Source: Candidatus Obscuribacterales bacterium (lineage in GTDB: Bacteria > Cyanobacteriota > Vampirovibrionia > Obscuribacterales > Obscuribacteraceae). From it: a stretch of 64,000 nucleotides of DNA. The notes under the pieces were generated by a model, which saw nothing but the letters and a program-made list of their open reading frames with translations, had not been told where the DNA came from and made no database searches. Each line of letters begins with the position of its first letter. Position 1 is the first letter of the stretch. Below, one piece after another: positions 23,909-32,677 of this stretch. Where the stretch lies: assembly GCA_019744775.1 (NCBI GenBank), contig JAIETZ010000002.1:620001-684000 (forward strand), given 5' to 3'. A program made the position numbers and the translations under genes.

Positions 23909-25363
23909 ATGAAGGAACTAGCTGAACAAGCTCTTGATGTTGCTACCGGTTTGGGCGCAAGTTATTGCGACGTGCGCATCATCGATTCGGAAGCTCAATT
24001 TATCGAAACCAAAAACTTGCGCGTGTCAGCCGTAAATTTCGGCTCGAGTTTGGGCGCAGGCATTCGCGTGCTCTACAACGGCGGTTGGGGATTTGCTTCT
24101 ACGCAGGATCTATCGCGCCAAGGCATTGAGCAGGCAATCAAACGTGCAGTAGCAGTTGCCAAAGCAAGCTCGCAAGTCATGGAAAAACCCATTGTATTGG
24201 CACCCGAACCAGTGCATGTGGACACTTGGTCTTCACCGTGCAAACAAGATCCATTCACAATTAGCCTAGAGCAAAAACTCGCCGTGTTGCTCGATGCGGC
24301 GAAGATTATTACATCCGTCAAGGGTGTAACACTAGCCACAGGCAGCATGGCTTTCATCAAGGACAAGAAATTTTTTGCCTCGACGGAAGGCAGTCGAATT
24401 GAACAAAACTTCGTTCGTTCGTCGTGCGGCGTTGTCGCTAACGCAACCGATGACCACGACAGACAAAGACGGTCATATCCAAGTTCGTTCGGTGGACAGT
24501 GGGAATTAGCCGGTTGGGAAATGGTCGGCAAATGGGATTTGCCCGGGCACGCTCAACAAACAGCCGAAGAAGCAGTGGCATTGCTCACCGCTCCCGTTTG
24601 TCCGCAGGGAACCAAAGACTTGATTCTTGGTTCGTCGCAATTGGCACTGCAAATTCACGAGAGCACCGGTCACCCGACAGAGCTTGATCGCGCACTCGGG
24701 CAAGAAATCAATTACGCCGGCGCATCTTTTCTCACGCCCGACAAATTAGGCAAATTGAAGTACGGCTCGCCAATGGTCAATCTAGTTGCAGATGCAACGA
24801 CCAAAGGCTCACTGGGGTCATTTGGCTATGACGACGAAGGCGTACAGGCTCAGTGCGTGGACTTAGTCAAAGACGGCATCTTCACTGGGTACTTAAGCTC
24901 GCGTGATACAGCCGAACTCATTGGATTAAAACGCTCCGGCGGATGCATGCGTTCAGAGTCCTGGAATAGAACACCCATCATTCGCATGACGACAATTTCT
25001 CTTTTGCCGGGTGACTCTGGTGAACTAGACAACATCATCTCCGACACAAAAGACGGCATCTACATGGAGACCAACAAAAGCTGGTCTATCGATCAACTCC
25101 GCTACAACTTCCAATTCTCGACGGAAATCGGCTGGGAAATTAAGGACGGCAAGCGCGGTCGCATGTTCAAAAATCCAAGCTATGGCGGCATCACGCCAGA
25201 GTTTTGGAATAGCTGCGATGCTATTGCCGGCGAATCCGAGTTCATCACTTGGGGTGTTCCCAACTGCGGCAAAGGTCAGCCGTCCCAAACAATGTGGACA
25301 GGACACGGCGCCGCACCAGCACGTTTTCGCAATGTCAAAGTCGGCATAGCCACCAAAGTATAA
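23909..25363 (+). CDS. tldD: TldD-family metalloprotease
   Basis: 484 residues. The HExxxH-type motif of the family is in IHESTGHPTELDRA (H250). Other family blocks are SYCDVRI, GAGIRVLYNGGWGFAS, LVADATTKGSLGSFGYDDEGV and SESWNRTPIIRMTTIS. Together with TldE it forms a heterodimeric zinc peptidase known to trim unfolded peptides, for example maturation of microcin B17 and breakdown of CcdA. Followed 23 bp later by tldE. Confidence 0.93.
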   Translation: MKELAEQALDVATGLGASYCDVRIIDSEAQFIETKNLRVSAVNFGSSLGAGIRVLYNGGWGFASTQDLSRQGIEQAIKRAVAVAKASSQVMEKPIVLAPEPVHVDTWSSPCKQDPFTISLEQKLAVLLDAAKIITSVKGVTLATGSMAFIKDKKFFASTEGSRIEQNFVRSSCGVVANATDDHDRQRRSYPSSFGGQWELAGWEMVGKWDLPGHAQQTAEEAVALLTAPVCPQGTKDLILGSSQLALQIHESTGHPTELDRALGQEINYAGASFLTPDKLGKLKYGSPMVNLVADATTKGSLGSFGYDDEGVQAQCVDLVKDGIFTGYLSSRDTAELIGLKRSGGCMRSESWNRTPIIRMTTISLLPGDSGELDNIISDTKDGIYMETNKSWSIDQLRYNFQFSTEIGWEIKDGKRGRMFKNPSYGGITPEFWNSCDAIAGESEFITWGVPNCGKGQPSQTMWTGHGAAPARFRNVKVGIATKV

Positions 25364-25386
25364 ACTCACGACACAATAGGTCTTCA

Positions 25387-26736
25387 ATGCTCACCGAACA
25401 ACAGCTAAAAACCTTGATTAACACAGCACTTGATCACGCTCGCGGCAAGACTGATGGTGCTGAGGTGCATGTCTTTTCCTCGGACTATGCAACATCGCGT
25501 TTTGCCAACAACAGCATGACGCAAAATCAAGCACCTTTGCATACGTCCGTATCAGTACGTGTGCTGGTCGACGGTAAGCAAGCGAGACTGACAACAGACA
25601 AGCTTGATCCGGACAACATTCGCAATGTAGTCGACAAAGCAATTGTCGTAGCCAAACTCTTGGAAAACGATCCAAAGCTTTTGCCTGTTCTTTCCCCGTC
25701 TGGTTTGCCGCCAATAAAGCCGGTAGATCGATACGACGAAAAAACCGGCAAACTTTCGCCAGAAGATCGCGCCAAGGCGGTTACTTCAATCATCAATGTC
25801 GGCAAACCAAAGACTCTAAAAGCGGCTGGAACATATTCCTCCGGCGTGCACATGCAAGCTATGGGCAATTCCGCCGGACTATATCGCTATCACCAGGAAA
25901 CAGGTGCAGGTTGTTCACTGACAATGTGCGCCAGTGATTCAACCGGCTGGGCGAAACAAGAACAGCCTCATGTTGCATCACTGCATCAAGTAGACATGGC
26001 ACAAAGCGCAGCTTCAAAAGCTGTCGGTAGTGCAGATCCACACGAGATTGACCCTGGTCATTACACAGTTATTCTTGAACCATCAGCCGTGTTGGATATG
26101 CTGGGGATGCTCTGGCATGACTTCACAGGCACGAGTTACACCGATAAGCTTTCATGTTTTCTAGACAAACTAAACACGAAAGTATTCGGCGATAACATTA
26201 CTATCCACGACGATGTCTATCATCCCTTGCAGGCAGGCGCGCCGTTTGACGGCGAAGGCGTACCACGCAAGAAAGTGACTCTCGTAGAAAAAGGAGTTGT
26301 GAAAAATCTTGTCCATGGTAGGCGCAGCGCCAAAGAATTCGGCGTTGAACCAACCGGACACGGACTAATGGAACCAACCAGTCAGGGAGAGTATCCGGTC
26401 AACATAGTGGTAGAAGGTGGGGATACATCTGTGGAAGAAATGATACGTACAACAGACCGTGGAATTTTGCTTACACGAGTTTGGTACGTACGTGAAGTTG
26501 ATCCGACAACTAAGATCGTGACGGGCATGACCCGAGACGGCACTTTTCTCGTAGAAAACGGACAAGTAAAGCACGGCGTAAAAAACTTACGCTTCAACGA
26601 AAGCATCATCGAGATGCTCAATCGTGTCATTGCACTTGGCCCATCAGTGCGCATAGCCGGCGAGGAATCATTCCCCGCAGTTGTGCCCCCGATGAAAGTT
26701 GCCTACTTCAACTTCGAATCAACAACGAAATTTTAA
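25387..26736 (+). CDS. pmbA: TldE/PmbA-family subunit
   Basis: 449 residues from MLTEQQLKTLI, the partner of TldD: AEVHVFSSDYATSRFANNSMTQNQ, HEIDPGHYTVILEPSAVLDMLGML, FDGEGVPRKKVTLVEKGVVKNLVHGR and VTGMTRDGTFLVENGQV. As usual for TldE, no HExxxH site is present. A longer frame upstream overlaps tldD and is not used. The start follows AGGTCTTCA, a weak site, suggesting coupling to tldD. Confidence 0.92.
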   Translation: MLTEQQLKTLINTALDHARGKTDGAEVHVFSSDYATSRFANNSMTQNQAPLHTSVSVRVLVDGKQARLTTDKLDPDNIRNVVDKAIVVAKLLENDPKLLPVLSPSGLPPIKPVDRYDEKTGKLSPEDRAKAVTSIINVGKPKTLKAAGTYSSGVHMQAMGNSAGLYRYHQETGAGCSLTMCASDSTGWAKQEQPHVASLHQVDMAQSAASKAVGSADPHEIDPGHYTVILEPSAVLDMLGMLWHDFTGTSYTDKLSCFLDKLNTKVFGDNITIHDDVYHPLQAGAPFDGEGVPRKKVTLVEKGVVKNLVHGRRSAKEFGVEPTGHGLMEPTSQGEYPVNIVVEGGDTSVEEMIRTTDRGILLTRVWYVREVDPTTKIVTGMTRDGTFLVENGQVKHGVKNLRFNESIIEMLNRVIALGPSVRIAGEESFPAVVPPMKVAYFNFESTTKF

Positions 26737-26835
26737 ACTAACAACAGTGTAACAACAGAGCGCCCCGGCGCTCGTTTTGTGCTGCTTGCGGTGCGGTGTA
26801 TGCCGTGCCGTTGGCACTGCCACGGAGGTGTGGCT

Positions 26836-27759
26836 ATGAAAAAGAAAAATTCCAAAGGAGCAAAATTCACAAAGCGACAGCCCCCAAAAGAAGCGATTGA
26901 AGTCGTTTACGGCGGAGGCGGTATCAAAGGCTTTGGACACATTGGTCTAATAGCGGCACTTGAGGAACACAATGTTGACACCGGCGTACATACTGGTGTT
27001 TCCATTGGTTCGGTGATCGCAACATTGGTCGCTAATGGCTACAAAGCCAGAGAAATCGAGACCATATTCCTCAAAGAATTTGGCAATATCGATCCGGATT
27101 TGCTTGGAAAAACTCTGCGCTGGCGCGGACTCAAACGCTTCTTAAAAGCTGGCGGCTTAATTGACTTCAGCGAACTGCTGAAAGACATCTGCCAACGCTA
27201 CGACTTGAAGCCACAACCCAACTTGCGCATCATCGCTTTCAACGTTCGCACCTGCGAGGCCGTTGTTTTCGAAGGCACCGACTACTGCTTGCATGAAGCT
27301 CTTACAGCATCATGCTCGATTCCCGGTATCATGCGCCCGGTTTGGTATGGTCGCAACTGCCACACCACCGACGAAGATATGAGCCACAAACCAGTCGATG
27401 TACTGGTGGACGGTGGACTTCACCACCCAAATCCAGGCAACTTCTCGGAGCATCCGGCAATCATCAGCGCGCTCGGCTTTGCCAGCAAGCTGCCCAGTCG
27501 TTTGCTATCGCCTGCCGATTTCCTATTTCACATGATTGAGCTTTTCGGTGCGGCATTGTTTCAGTGGTGCTTCGCTGATCTCGAACCTGATCACATCGTA
27601 ATCAAAGTCGGTGCGCCCAACGTCGGTATCGTTACTGCCGGTCTCACTCTAAAAGAGTGCCGCAAGCTTATCGACCACGGCTACAAAGTCGCCAACAAAG
27701 AGATCAAGAGAGCGATTCAACAAAAGCTAATCCCCATCAAAAAATCAAAGGAGTGCTAG
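26836..27759 (+). CDS. Patatin-like phospholipase
   Basis: 307 residues. Oxyanion loop GGGGIKGFGHIG, nucleophile GVSIGS (S56), and the dyad Asp in DVLVDGGLHH. Ser-Asp dyad lipid acyl hydrolase, expected to cut acyl chains from phospholipids or similar esters. No signal peptide, so it acts inside or is exported another way. GGAGG before the ATG at 26836. Two bases separate it from the thioesterase gene. Confidence 0.88.
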   Translation: MKKKNSKGAKFTKRQPPKEAIEVVYGGGGIKGFGHIGLIAALEEHNVDTGVHTGVSIGSVIATLVANGYKAREIETIFLKEFGNIDPDLLGKTLRWRGLKRFLKAGGLIDFSELLKDICQRYDLKPQPNLRIIAFNVRTCEAVVFEGTDYCLHEALTASCSIPGIMRPVWYGRNCHTTDEDMSHKPVDVLVDGGLHHPNPGNFSEHPAIISALGFASKLPSRLLSPADFLFHMIELFGAALFQWCFADLEPDHIVIKVGAPNVGIVTAGLTLKECRKLIDHGYKVANKEIKRAIQQKLIPIKKSKEC

Positions 27760-27761
27760 TC

Positions 27762-28211
27762 ATGGCTTCCAAAAGAATACCCATTCATAGAAAACGGATG
27801 AGATCAGAAAACGCCAACGACTCGAGCAATCGAGTCTTTGGCGGACACATTCTGGCTGAGATTGACGAAGCCGCAGTATTCGCTGCCGAACAGCTATCGC
27901 CGTCTCAGCAGTTTGTGACGGTCGCATTCGATCGCGTCATCTTCAAAAAGAAAGTGCTTGTCAGAGACATCTTGCTTTTCTACACGACAATAACCCACAT
28001 CGGCAATTCGTCGGTAAAGGTGCATGTCGAAGTACAGACGAAGCGCGACGGCGCAACTATCGTCGTAACAACCGCCGATGTCACAATGGTTGCAATCGAC
28101 GAGAATGAAGAATCCACACGGGTGGTGACTAATCAACGCAAGCGCATCAACAAGCAACACCTAGACGAGCACTGCGCACCCGTCCCCAAGTGTCCGCCGA
28201 CTCAGTCCTGA
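27762..28211 (+). CDS. Hotdog-fold acyl-CoA thioesterase (YciA-like)
   Basis: 149 residues. The helix motif NRVFGGHILAEIDEAAVFAA is typical of YciA-type thioesterases, followed by strands VTVAFDRVIFKKKVLV and VKVHVEVQTKRDGATIVVTTADVTMVAID. Hydrolyses acyl-CoA to free acid and CoA. AAGGAG sits at the end of the patatin gene, with the start 3 bp past that stop. Paired with the phospholipase, it could handle acyl groups released from lipids. Confidence 0.85.
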   Translation: MASKRIPIHRKRMRSENANDSSNRVFGGHILAEIDEAAVFAAEQLSPSQQFVTVAFDRVIFKKKVLVRDILLFYTTITHIGNSSVKVHVEVQTKRDGATIVVTTADVTMVAIDENEESTRVVTNQRKRINKQHLDEHCAPVPKCPPTQS

Positions 28212-28214
28212 ACC

Positions 28215-28237
28215 GTAGGGGCGCATTGCATGCGCCC
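28215..28237. repeat. Dispersed palindromic repeat, copy 8
   Basis: GTAG end to the left, starting 4 bp past the thioesterase stop. A half copy of the TGTCATTC-type repeat follows at about 28247-28275. Confidence 0.9.
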
Positions 28238-28322
28238 TTTCCCTTTGTCATTCTTCGCTTCGCTCAGAATTACTTTTTTTGATCGCTTCTACGACTTTCT
28301 ATAGTATATCTCAACAAAGAAA

Positions 28323-28354
28323 ATTGGGAGCAGAGTAGTTACTCCGTTCCCAAT
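28323..28354 (-). terminator. Terminator of the 193-aa gene
   Basis: Outer arms ATTGGGA/TCCCAAT and an imperfect inner stem with AGTT loop. On the minus strand it is followed by TTTCTTT. Confidence 0.65.
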
Positions 28355-28367
28355 TCCCAAGCGCTGG

Positions 28368-28949
28368 TTACTGGCCCAAGCCAGCCGCGAGTGCACGCAG
28401 CTCAGCAGCTCGTTTATCGGAGTTGATGCGTTCATAGGCATCAGCCAGCAAAACGAGCGACCGTTCTATACCGGCCCTATCATTGGAGCCTGCAAGTTGC
28501 TTTTTCAAATCACGCTTGATCGCAGCACGCAGCGCCAGAAGCGCGCACGTTATTGCAAGGCCATAACCGCGATCTTGCGCCAGCTGAAGCTTGCAAGTTT
28601 CGGTGTATAGCGCTTCAAACATGTCTGTCGCCATGTCATAGCCTGGTTCCAATTTAGTTTGGACTTGCTGCAAGATGTCTCCTACATCTGTTCCTTCGAA
28701 TTGGCATTTTTGTGACATAACAACTAGCACTTGCCGCAACGACGCGAGGTTGTCTTCAGTTATCTCAGAATCGCCGAGGCGATCAACGACATCCAGAGCT
28801 TTCAATGCGGCTTGTCGTTTTTCACTGATCAAATCAATGTTGTCCACTCTCAGCAAATGACGACCGATTTGATCCGGACACACATGCCGATAGTTGAGAA
28901 TCTCGCGCTCTTCGCGTCGTTTTGTTTCTATCGTGAATTTAGTTGCCAT
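28368..28949 (-). CDS. Hypothetical helical protein, 193 aa
   Basis: All-helical prediction, with Leu/Ala-rich helices through residues 40-190 (ALKALDVVDRLGD, SLVLLADAYERINSDKRAAELRALAAGL). Two Cys occur in the middle. GGAGGAG before the ATG. Resembles helical repeat proteins in composition only; no family recognised. Confidence 0.55.
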   Translation of the reverse strand: MATKFTIETKRREEREILNYRHVCPDQIGRHLLRVDNIDLISEKRQAALKALDVVDRLGDSEITEDNLASLRQVLVVMSQKCQFEGTDVGDILQQVQTKLEPGYDMATDMFEALYTETCKLQLAQDRGYGLAITCALLALRAAIKRDLKKQLAGSNDRAGIERSLVLLADAYERINSDKRAAELRALAAGLGQ

Positions 28950-29075
28950 TACAACTCCTCCATTTGTTTTTCAACTGTCGAATTATTTGCGCATATCCCT
29001 TCAAGCACCCAAACGGCATCGACCAATCGTCTGGAATTGAATATTCCAGGCGATTGGCGTCCGATGTTAATCAGC

Positions 29076-29675
29076 CTATTGCTGGTCGATGGCACCTGCG
29101 AAAATTAGAGAATTATCCGCACTACTGATCGTTAGACGATACGCACAACAATTGCCGATTTTAGGCATTTGACCGGGATAATTGACACAGGAGCGCAGTA
29201 GCGTCTTAATGACAGCGCTATGCGTTGCTACACCTATTTGACTGTACTTGTGCTTCCAAAGAAATTGAAGCAATGCGGAACTTGCCCGTTCATGAACTGC
29301 AGCAACCGTTTCCACAAATGGTAAGGTTTGACTGAAGTCGTCATCATCCATCTCAGGCAGCTTTTTGAATCCTAACTTACTTTCAATTTCAGCAACAGTT
29401 AGCCCTTCTGCCTTCCCGGCATCAAATTCGCGTAAATGTGGGGTGCGAAATATTGATATGTGTAGCCTTTCAGCAACTGCCTCTGCTGTTTCCACAGCTC
29501 GAAGTAGATCGCTGCTAACAATGCACTCTATTTTAGTGTCCGCCAACAGACCAGCCAGCAACTTCGCTTGCTCTCTGCCTAAGTCATTCAAAGGTATATC
29601 AGCATGCCCTTGCCATCTGCCAGCTTTATTCCAGTCTGTTTGACCATGTCGAAAAAGAATCAATTGATGTTGCAT
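29076..29675 (-). CDS. Histidine phosphatase (phosphoglycerate mutase-like)
   Basis: 199 residues. RHGQTDWN is the phosphohistidine motif, with H10 the likely nucleophile. Further blocks are GHADIPLNDLGREQA, SSDLLRAVETAEAVAE, LREFDAGKAEGL with the acid residue, and GVATHSAVIKTLL with the second His. Acts on a soluble phosphate ester; candidates include alpha-ribazole phosphate or sugar phosphates. Divergent from the 2H phosphoesterase gene. Confidence 0.85.
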   Translation of the reverse strand: MQHQLILFRHGQTDWNKAGRWQGHADIPLNDLGREQAKLLAGLLADTKIECIVSSDLLRAVETAEAVAERLHISIFRTPHLREFDAGKAEGLTVAEIESKLGFKKLPEMDDDDFSQTLPFVETVAAVHERASSALLQFLWKHKYSQIGVATHSAVIKTLLRSCVNYPGQMPKIGNCCAYRLTISSADNSLIFAGAIDQQ

Positions 29676-29783
29676 ATGCCTACCTAGCCATATAACCTAG
29701 TCTAAACGATTGCCGCTCATAGAGTTATAATTACTCATCTTCATCATTCAGGAAGTGATTAAGAATTATCCAGAGGAACACGA

Positions 29784-30353
29784 ATGGGACAGACAAATAA
29801 CGAAAGCTACCTTCCGAAAGTTGGTGTTGGAATTCTATACCCCACTAATTTTTACAATCAGGCTAGAAAACTGCAGTTGCAAATTGCACAATCCACATCC
29901 AATTGTGACGGATTGACTCAAAGTCCTCACGTCACCATCAAACGTCCCTTTCGTGTGGATAACATGGTCGGTGCTTTAGATGCAATCAGAGAAGTTCTAA
30001 GTAATCAAAAAGCAATAACATTGTCTGCCAATGGCTTAGGAAGCTTTCCCACTGGAGCAGTCTTTCTCAAGATCAACCCCACTGATGAACTAAACATGCT
30101 GCATCACAAGCTTCTATCAATCCTGAAACCGTTCGGAGTAGAGCCCGACCAGTTTGAGGGAGCGAATATGCTGTTCCACACATCGCTAGCCCTCAATCTA
30201 AAAGGAGAACAATTATCACAGACCTTGGACCTCCTGCACGGAATGGAAGAGTTGCTTCGATTTGAACTTTCCTCTCCGGATTTTGGTCTATTCTATGAAC
30301 TGTCCCACAATCGGGGTTGGTCGATTGGAGAAAAAATCTCCTCACATACCTAG
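29784..30353 (+). CDS. 2H phosphoesterase (LigT-like)
   Basis: 189 residues with both HxS/T motifs of the 2H family: PHVTIK (H49-V-T51) and FHTSLAL (H132-T-S134), about 80 residues apart as expected. Relatives open cyclic phosphates (1''-2'' ADP-ribose, 2',3'-cyclic RNA ends) or join RNA 2'-5'. No signal peptide. GAGG before the ATG. Its 3' end overlaps the convergent PLP-enzyme gene by 12 bp. Confidence 0.75.
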   Translation: MGQTNNESYLPKVGVGILYPTNFYNQARKLQLQIAQSTSNCDGLTQSPHVTIKRPFRVDNMVGALDAIREVLSNQKAITLSANGLGSFPTGAVFLKINPTDELNMLHHKLLSILKPFGVEPDQFEGANMLFHTSLALNLKGEQLSQTLDLLHGMEELLRFELSSPDFGLFYELSHNRGWSIGEKISSHT

Positions 30354-32606
30354 ACTTCTCATTTTGAGAGAGCTGAGCAATTCGGCGGCGGAATCAATTG
30401 GCAGCTCCTGTGCTCGCAAGATAGAGGCTATGTTTTCGATTACTTTGGGATAATTTTTATAACCCAAGTAATCTTCACCTGTTGCTCCATCCGTGCCAGC
30501 GAGAAGGGCCGACATCCTGTTCTCAAACGTGGGCAAAAGCGATCGACTGGCACAAAGATCGTAAGACAGAAGGCTAAGGTTTTGCTGGGCAGCAAAAACA
30601 AAACCCTCAGCCGCCAATGTGCCACCAGTTACATGGGGTGTGGTCAACGCATTAAACAACAGACGATGTCTGATTTGAATGGACCCTAAGAACTCTTTTG
30701 ATTTCTTAACCGGCGGAATCTCTATAGATCCATGGGCGCCAAGTTGAAGTCCAGACAGGTTAACGGCTGCGCGCAAATCGTCCAAGCTTACACAGAGCTT
30801 GTTTCGAAAAGGCACTTCGTTATCTATCGTCAAGCCATTTCCATTATGAAAGGCTCGGACTGTTTTTCCAATCAAATTGGTCAGTGCTTTTGTCACTTTA
30901 GGTACAGCGACAAAGACATCAATGTCAGAACTGCGACGTTGTGCACCGTATGCCATTGAGCCATAAACGCAGACAAAGTAAGGTGTTTTATCCCCAATCG
31001 CCGCGTCAATTTGCCGCAGCAATGAAGCGATAAGCGGATTGTATTCGCTGGCACTTAGGGTGCCCTCTTGTAACGGCGCAAACGAATTGCCTAATCCTGC
31101 CGACAGGGCGCTCACCACCTGGCGAGATTGCTTTTCGGATTCCTGTCGACATAGCAAGCGCACGTACTCAACCATTGCGTCAATTTCCGATTCTGTGGTC
31201 AAGGGATTACCGCACATGAATCTAAGCGGATAAATGACGGCTCCCGGACATATAACTCCATCATCAGGAATACTGAATTGATGAAGATGATATTTGCCTT
31301 CTTGCAATATTCGCTTATGTACAGCCCTGCTAATCGCATTCATCTCTGCCACCGTTCCAAGTGCACCGTTGCCATCGTAAATAAAGGCAACAGCGTTAAT
31401 CTCAGGCTCGTTCAGAGTAATGAAATCTTTGTCCTCTTTTAACTTGCCATGAAGATATTTTGCAAGTGCGCATCGACGCTCAATAAGCTCCGCCAATCCA
31501 CTCTTGCCGAAGTTCTTCATCATAAACCACAATTTCAAAGAGTTCCAACTGCGACTGCCCAGGAATGGTGTAATCTGCCCGAACGCAAAATCTTCCGACA
31601 TGATCAAGTCCGAAGTAGTCGTTATCAACTGCATCTTCTGCGGTTCTCGCACGAGCAGCGTGCTTACAACATACGGCGTCAGCAGAACCTTGTGAGGATC
31701 CGTCGTCACACTGTCGAATTTCTCGATACCGCGAATTCGCTCTTTCAGAACAGGACTAAATCCGAGAGAGAATCCGTGACAAGCATCAGCATGCAGCCAA
31801 ATGCCAGGGTCGATATCACGAACTAAATCATGCACGGATTCAAAATCCTCCACTGTCATCGTTCTGCTGTCACCAGCATAGGCAACAACAGCCATGATTT
31901 GCCCCTTATGCGCTTTCAAAGTCTGCTCGAGAGACTTCAGGTCGTATTTGTAACCGTTCGTTTTTACCTGAAGCAACTGATTGCCACAGCCAAGCCAACG
32001 TTGTGCTGCACGAACAGAATAATGTCCAATGCCTTCAGGAATAACAATACGAAACCGCGATCCGGGTGAGACGCCCTTATTCATGACGTCTTCACCATGC
32101 GCCTCTCGTGCAAGCATCATAGCCAAAGCATTACTGAGAGTGCCACCAGATGTGACTACCCCTCCGACATCCCAAATGTTGCCTATAGGATAAGTATCGT
32201 ACCCAACGGCTTCTCTAAGCCACTGCAGCACAGCGATTTCAACAAATGTTGCTGACGGCCCACAGAAACTTTGGTTTATCAAATTCTGCTGCAAAAAGTC
32301 CGCAATGACAGCTCCGGAAATTGATGCCACTGAATTTGCGGCATCAGGGAAACCCATGAATCGGGGGCTGGCAAAATTCGTGCAAAATGGCAAAACCAAT
32401 TCCTCGAATTCCCTGAACAAATCATCCATTGATGCCGGATCTCTATCAAGCGTGGTTATGATGCGAGACACGTCATCTGCTGAAATTGACTTTGACGCTA
32501 CAGATTCCTGCAACTTGAAATTCATGCCAATTTCGACAGCGCGTTGAAGATTTTTCAAAGCCTCCGCTTTATTATTTGGTCCCAGTATAAATTTCTCAGT
32601 ATCCAT
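30342..32606 (-). CDS. PLP-dependent decarboxylase fused to a nucleotidyltransferase domain
   Basis: 754 residues. Residues about 1-485 are a group II amino acid decarboxylase (glutamate/aromatic type): H195, D274 in LHADACHG, and the PLP lysine K306 in DPHK. A second domain at about 500-754 has the nucleotidyltransferase signature GSMAYGAQRRSSDIDVFV (G549-S550, D561, D563), followed by a helical tail as in MNT/KNTase-type enzymes. Start chosen at 32606 for its AAGGAG. The ordinary decarboxylase ends near residue 490, so this is a genuine fusion. The substrate is unknown; aminoacid-to-amine followed by nucleotidylation is one possibility. Confidence 0.8.
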   Translation of the reverse strand: MDTEKFILGPNNKAEALKNLQRAVEIGMNFKLQESVASKSISADDVSRIITTLDRDPASMDDLFREFEELVLPFCTNFASPRFMGFPDAANSVASISGAVIADFLQQNLINQSFCGPSATFVEIAVLQWLREAVGYDTYPIGNIWDVGGVVTSGGTLSNALAMMLAREAHGEDVMNKGVSPGSRFRIVIPEGIGHYSVRAAQRWLGCGNQLLQVKTNGYKYDLKSLEQTLKAHKGQIMAVVAYAGDSRTMTVEDFESVHDLVRDIDPGIWLHADACHGFSLGFSPVLKERIRGIEKFDSVTTDPHKVLLTPYVVSTLLVREPQKMQLITTTSDLIMSEDFAFGQITPFLGSRSWNSLKLWFMMKNFGKSGLAELIERRCALAKYLHGKLKEDKDFITLNEPEINAVAFIYDGNGALGTVAEMNAISRAVHKRILQEGKYHLHQFSIPDDGVICPGAVIYPLRFMCGNPLTTESEIDAMVEYVRLLCRQESEKQSRQVVSALSAGLGNSFAPLQEGTLSASEYNPLIASLLRQIDAAIGDKTPYFVCVYGSMAYGAQRRSSDIDVFVAVPKVTKALTNLIGKTVRAFHNGNGLTIDNEVPFRNKLCVSLDDLRAAVNLSGLQLGAHGSIEIPPVKKSKEFLGSIQIRHRLLFNALTTPHVTGGTLAAEGFVFAAQQNLSLLSYDLCASRSLLPTFENRMSALLAGTDGATGEDYLGYKNYPKVIENIASILRAQELPIDSAAELLSSLKMRSLGM

Positions 32607-32623
32607 AATATCTCCTTTGCACA

Positions 32624-32655
32624 AACGACCCCACTTCATATGAAGTGGGGTCGTT
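32624..32655. terminator. Perfect 32-bp palindrome before the decarboxylase ribosome site
   Basis: Half-site AACGACCCCACTTCAT and its exact complement with no spacer. It lies between the metG-like stop and the next ribosome site. No T-tract, so it may be an operator or an mRNA processing hairpin. Confidence 0.65.
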
Positions 32656-32677
32656 GCTACTGATTAATGTTTCCAAC

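Noticed and set aside
25249-25386. Extended N-terminus of the TldE frame
   Set aside because: It overlaps tldD, is Arg/Ser/Gln-rich and unlike the family; the normal start is at 25387.
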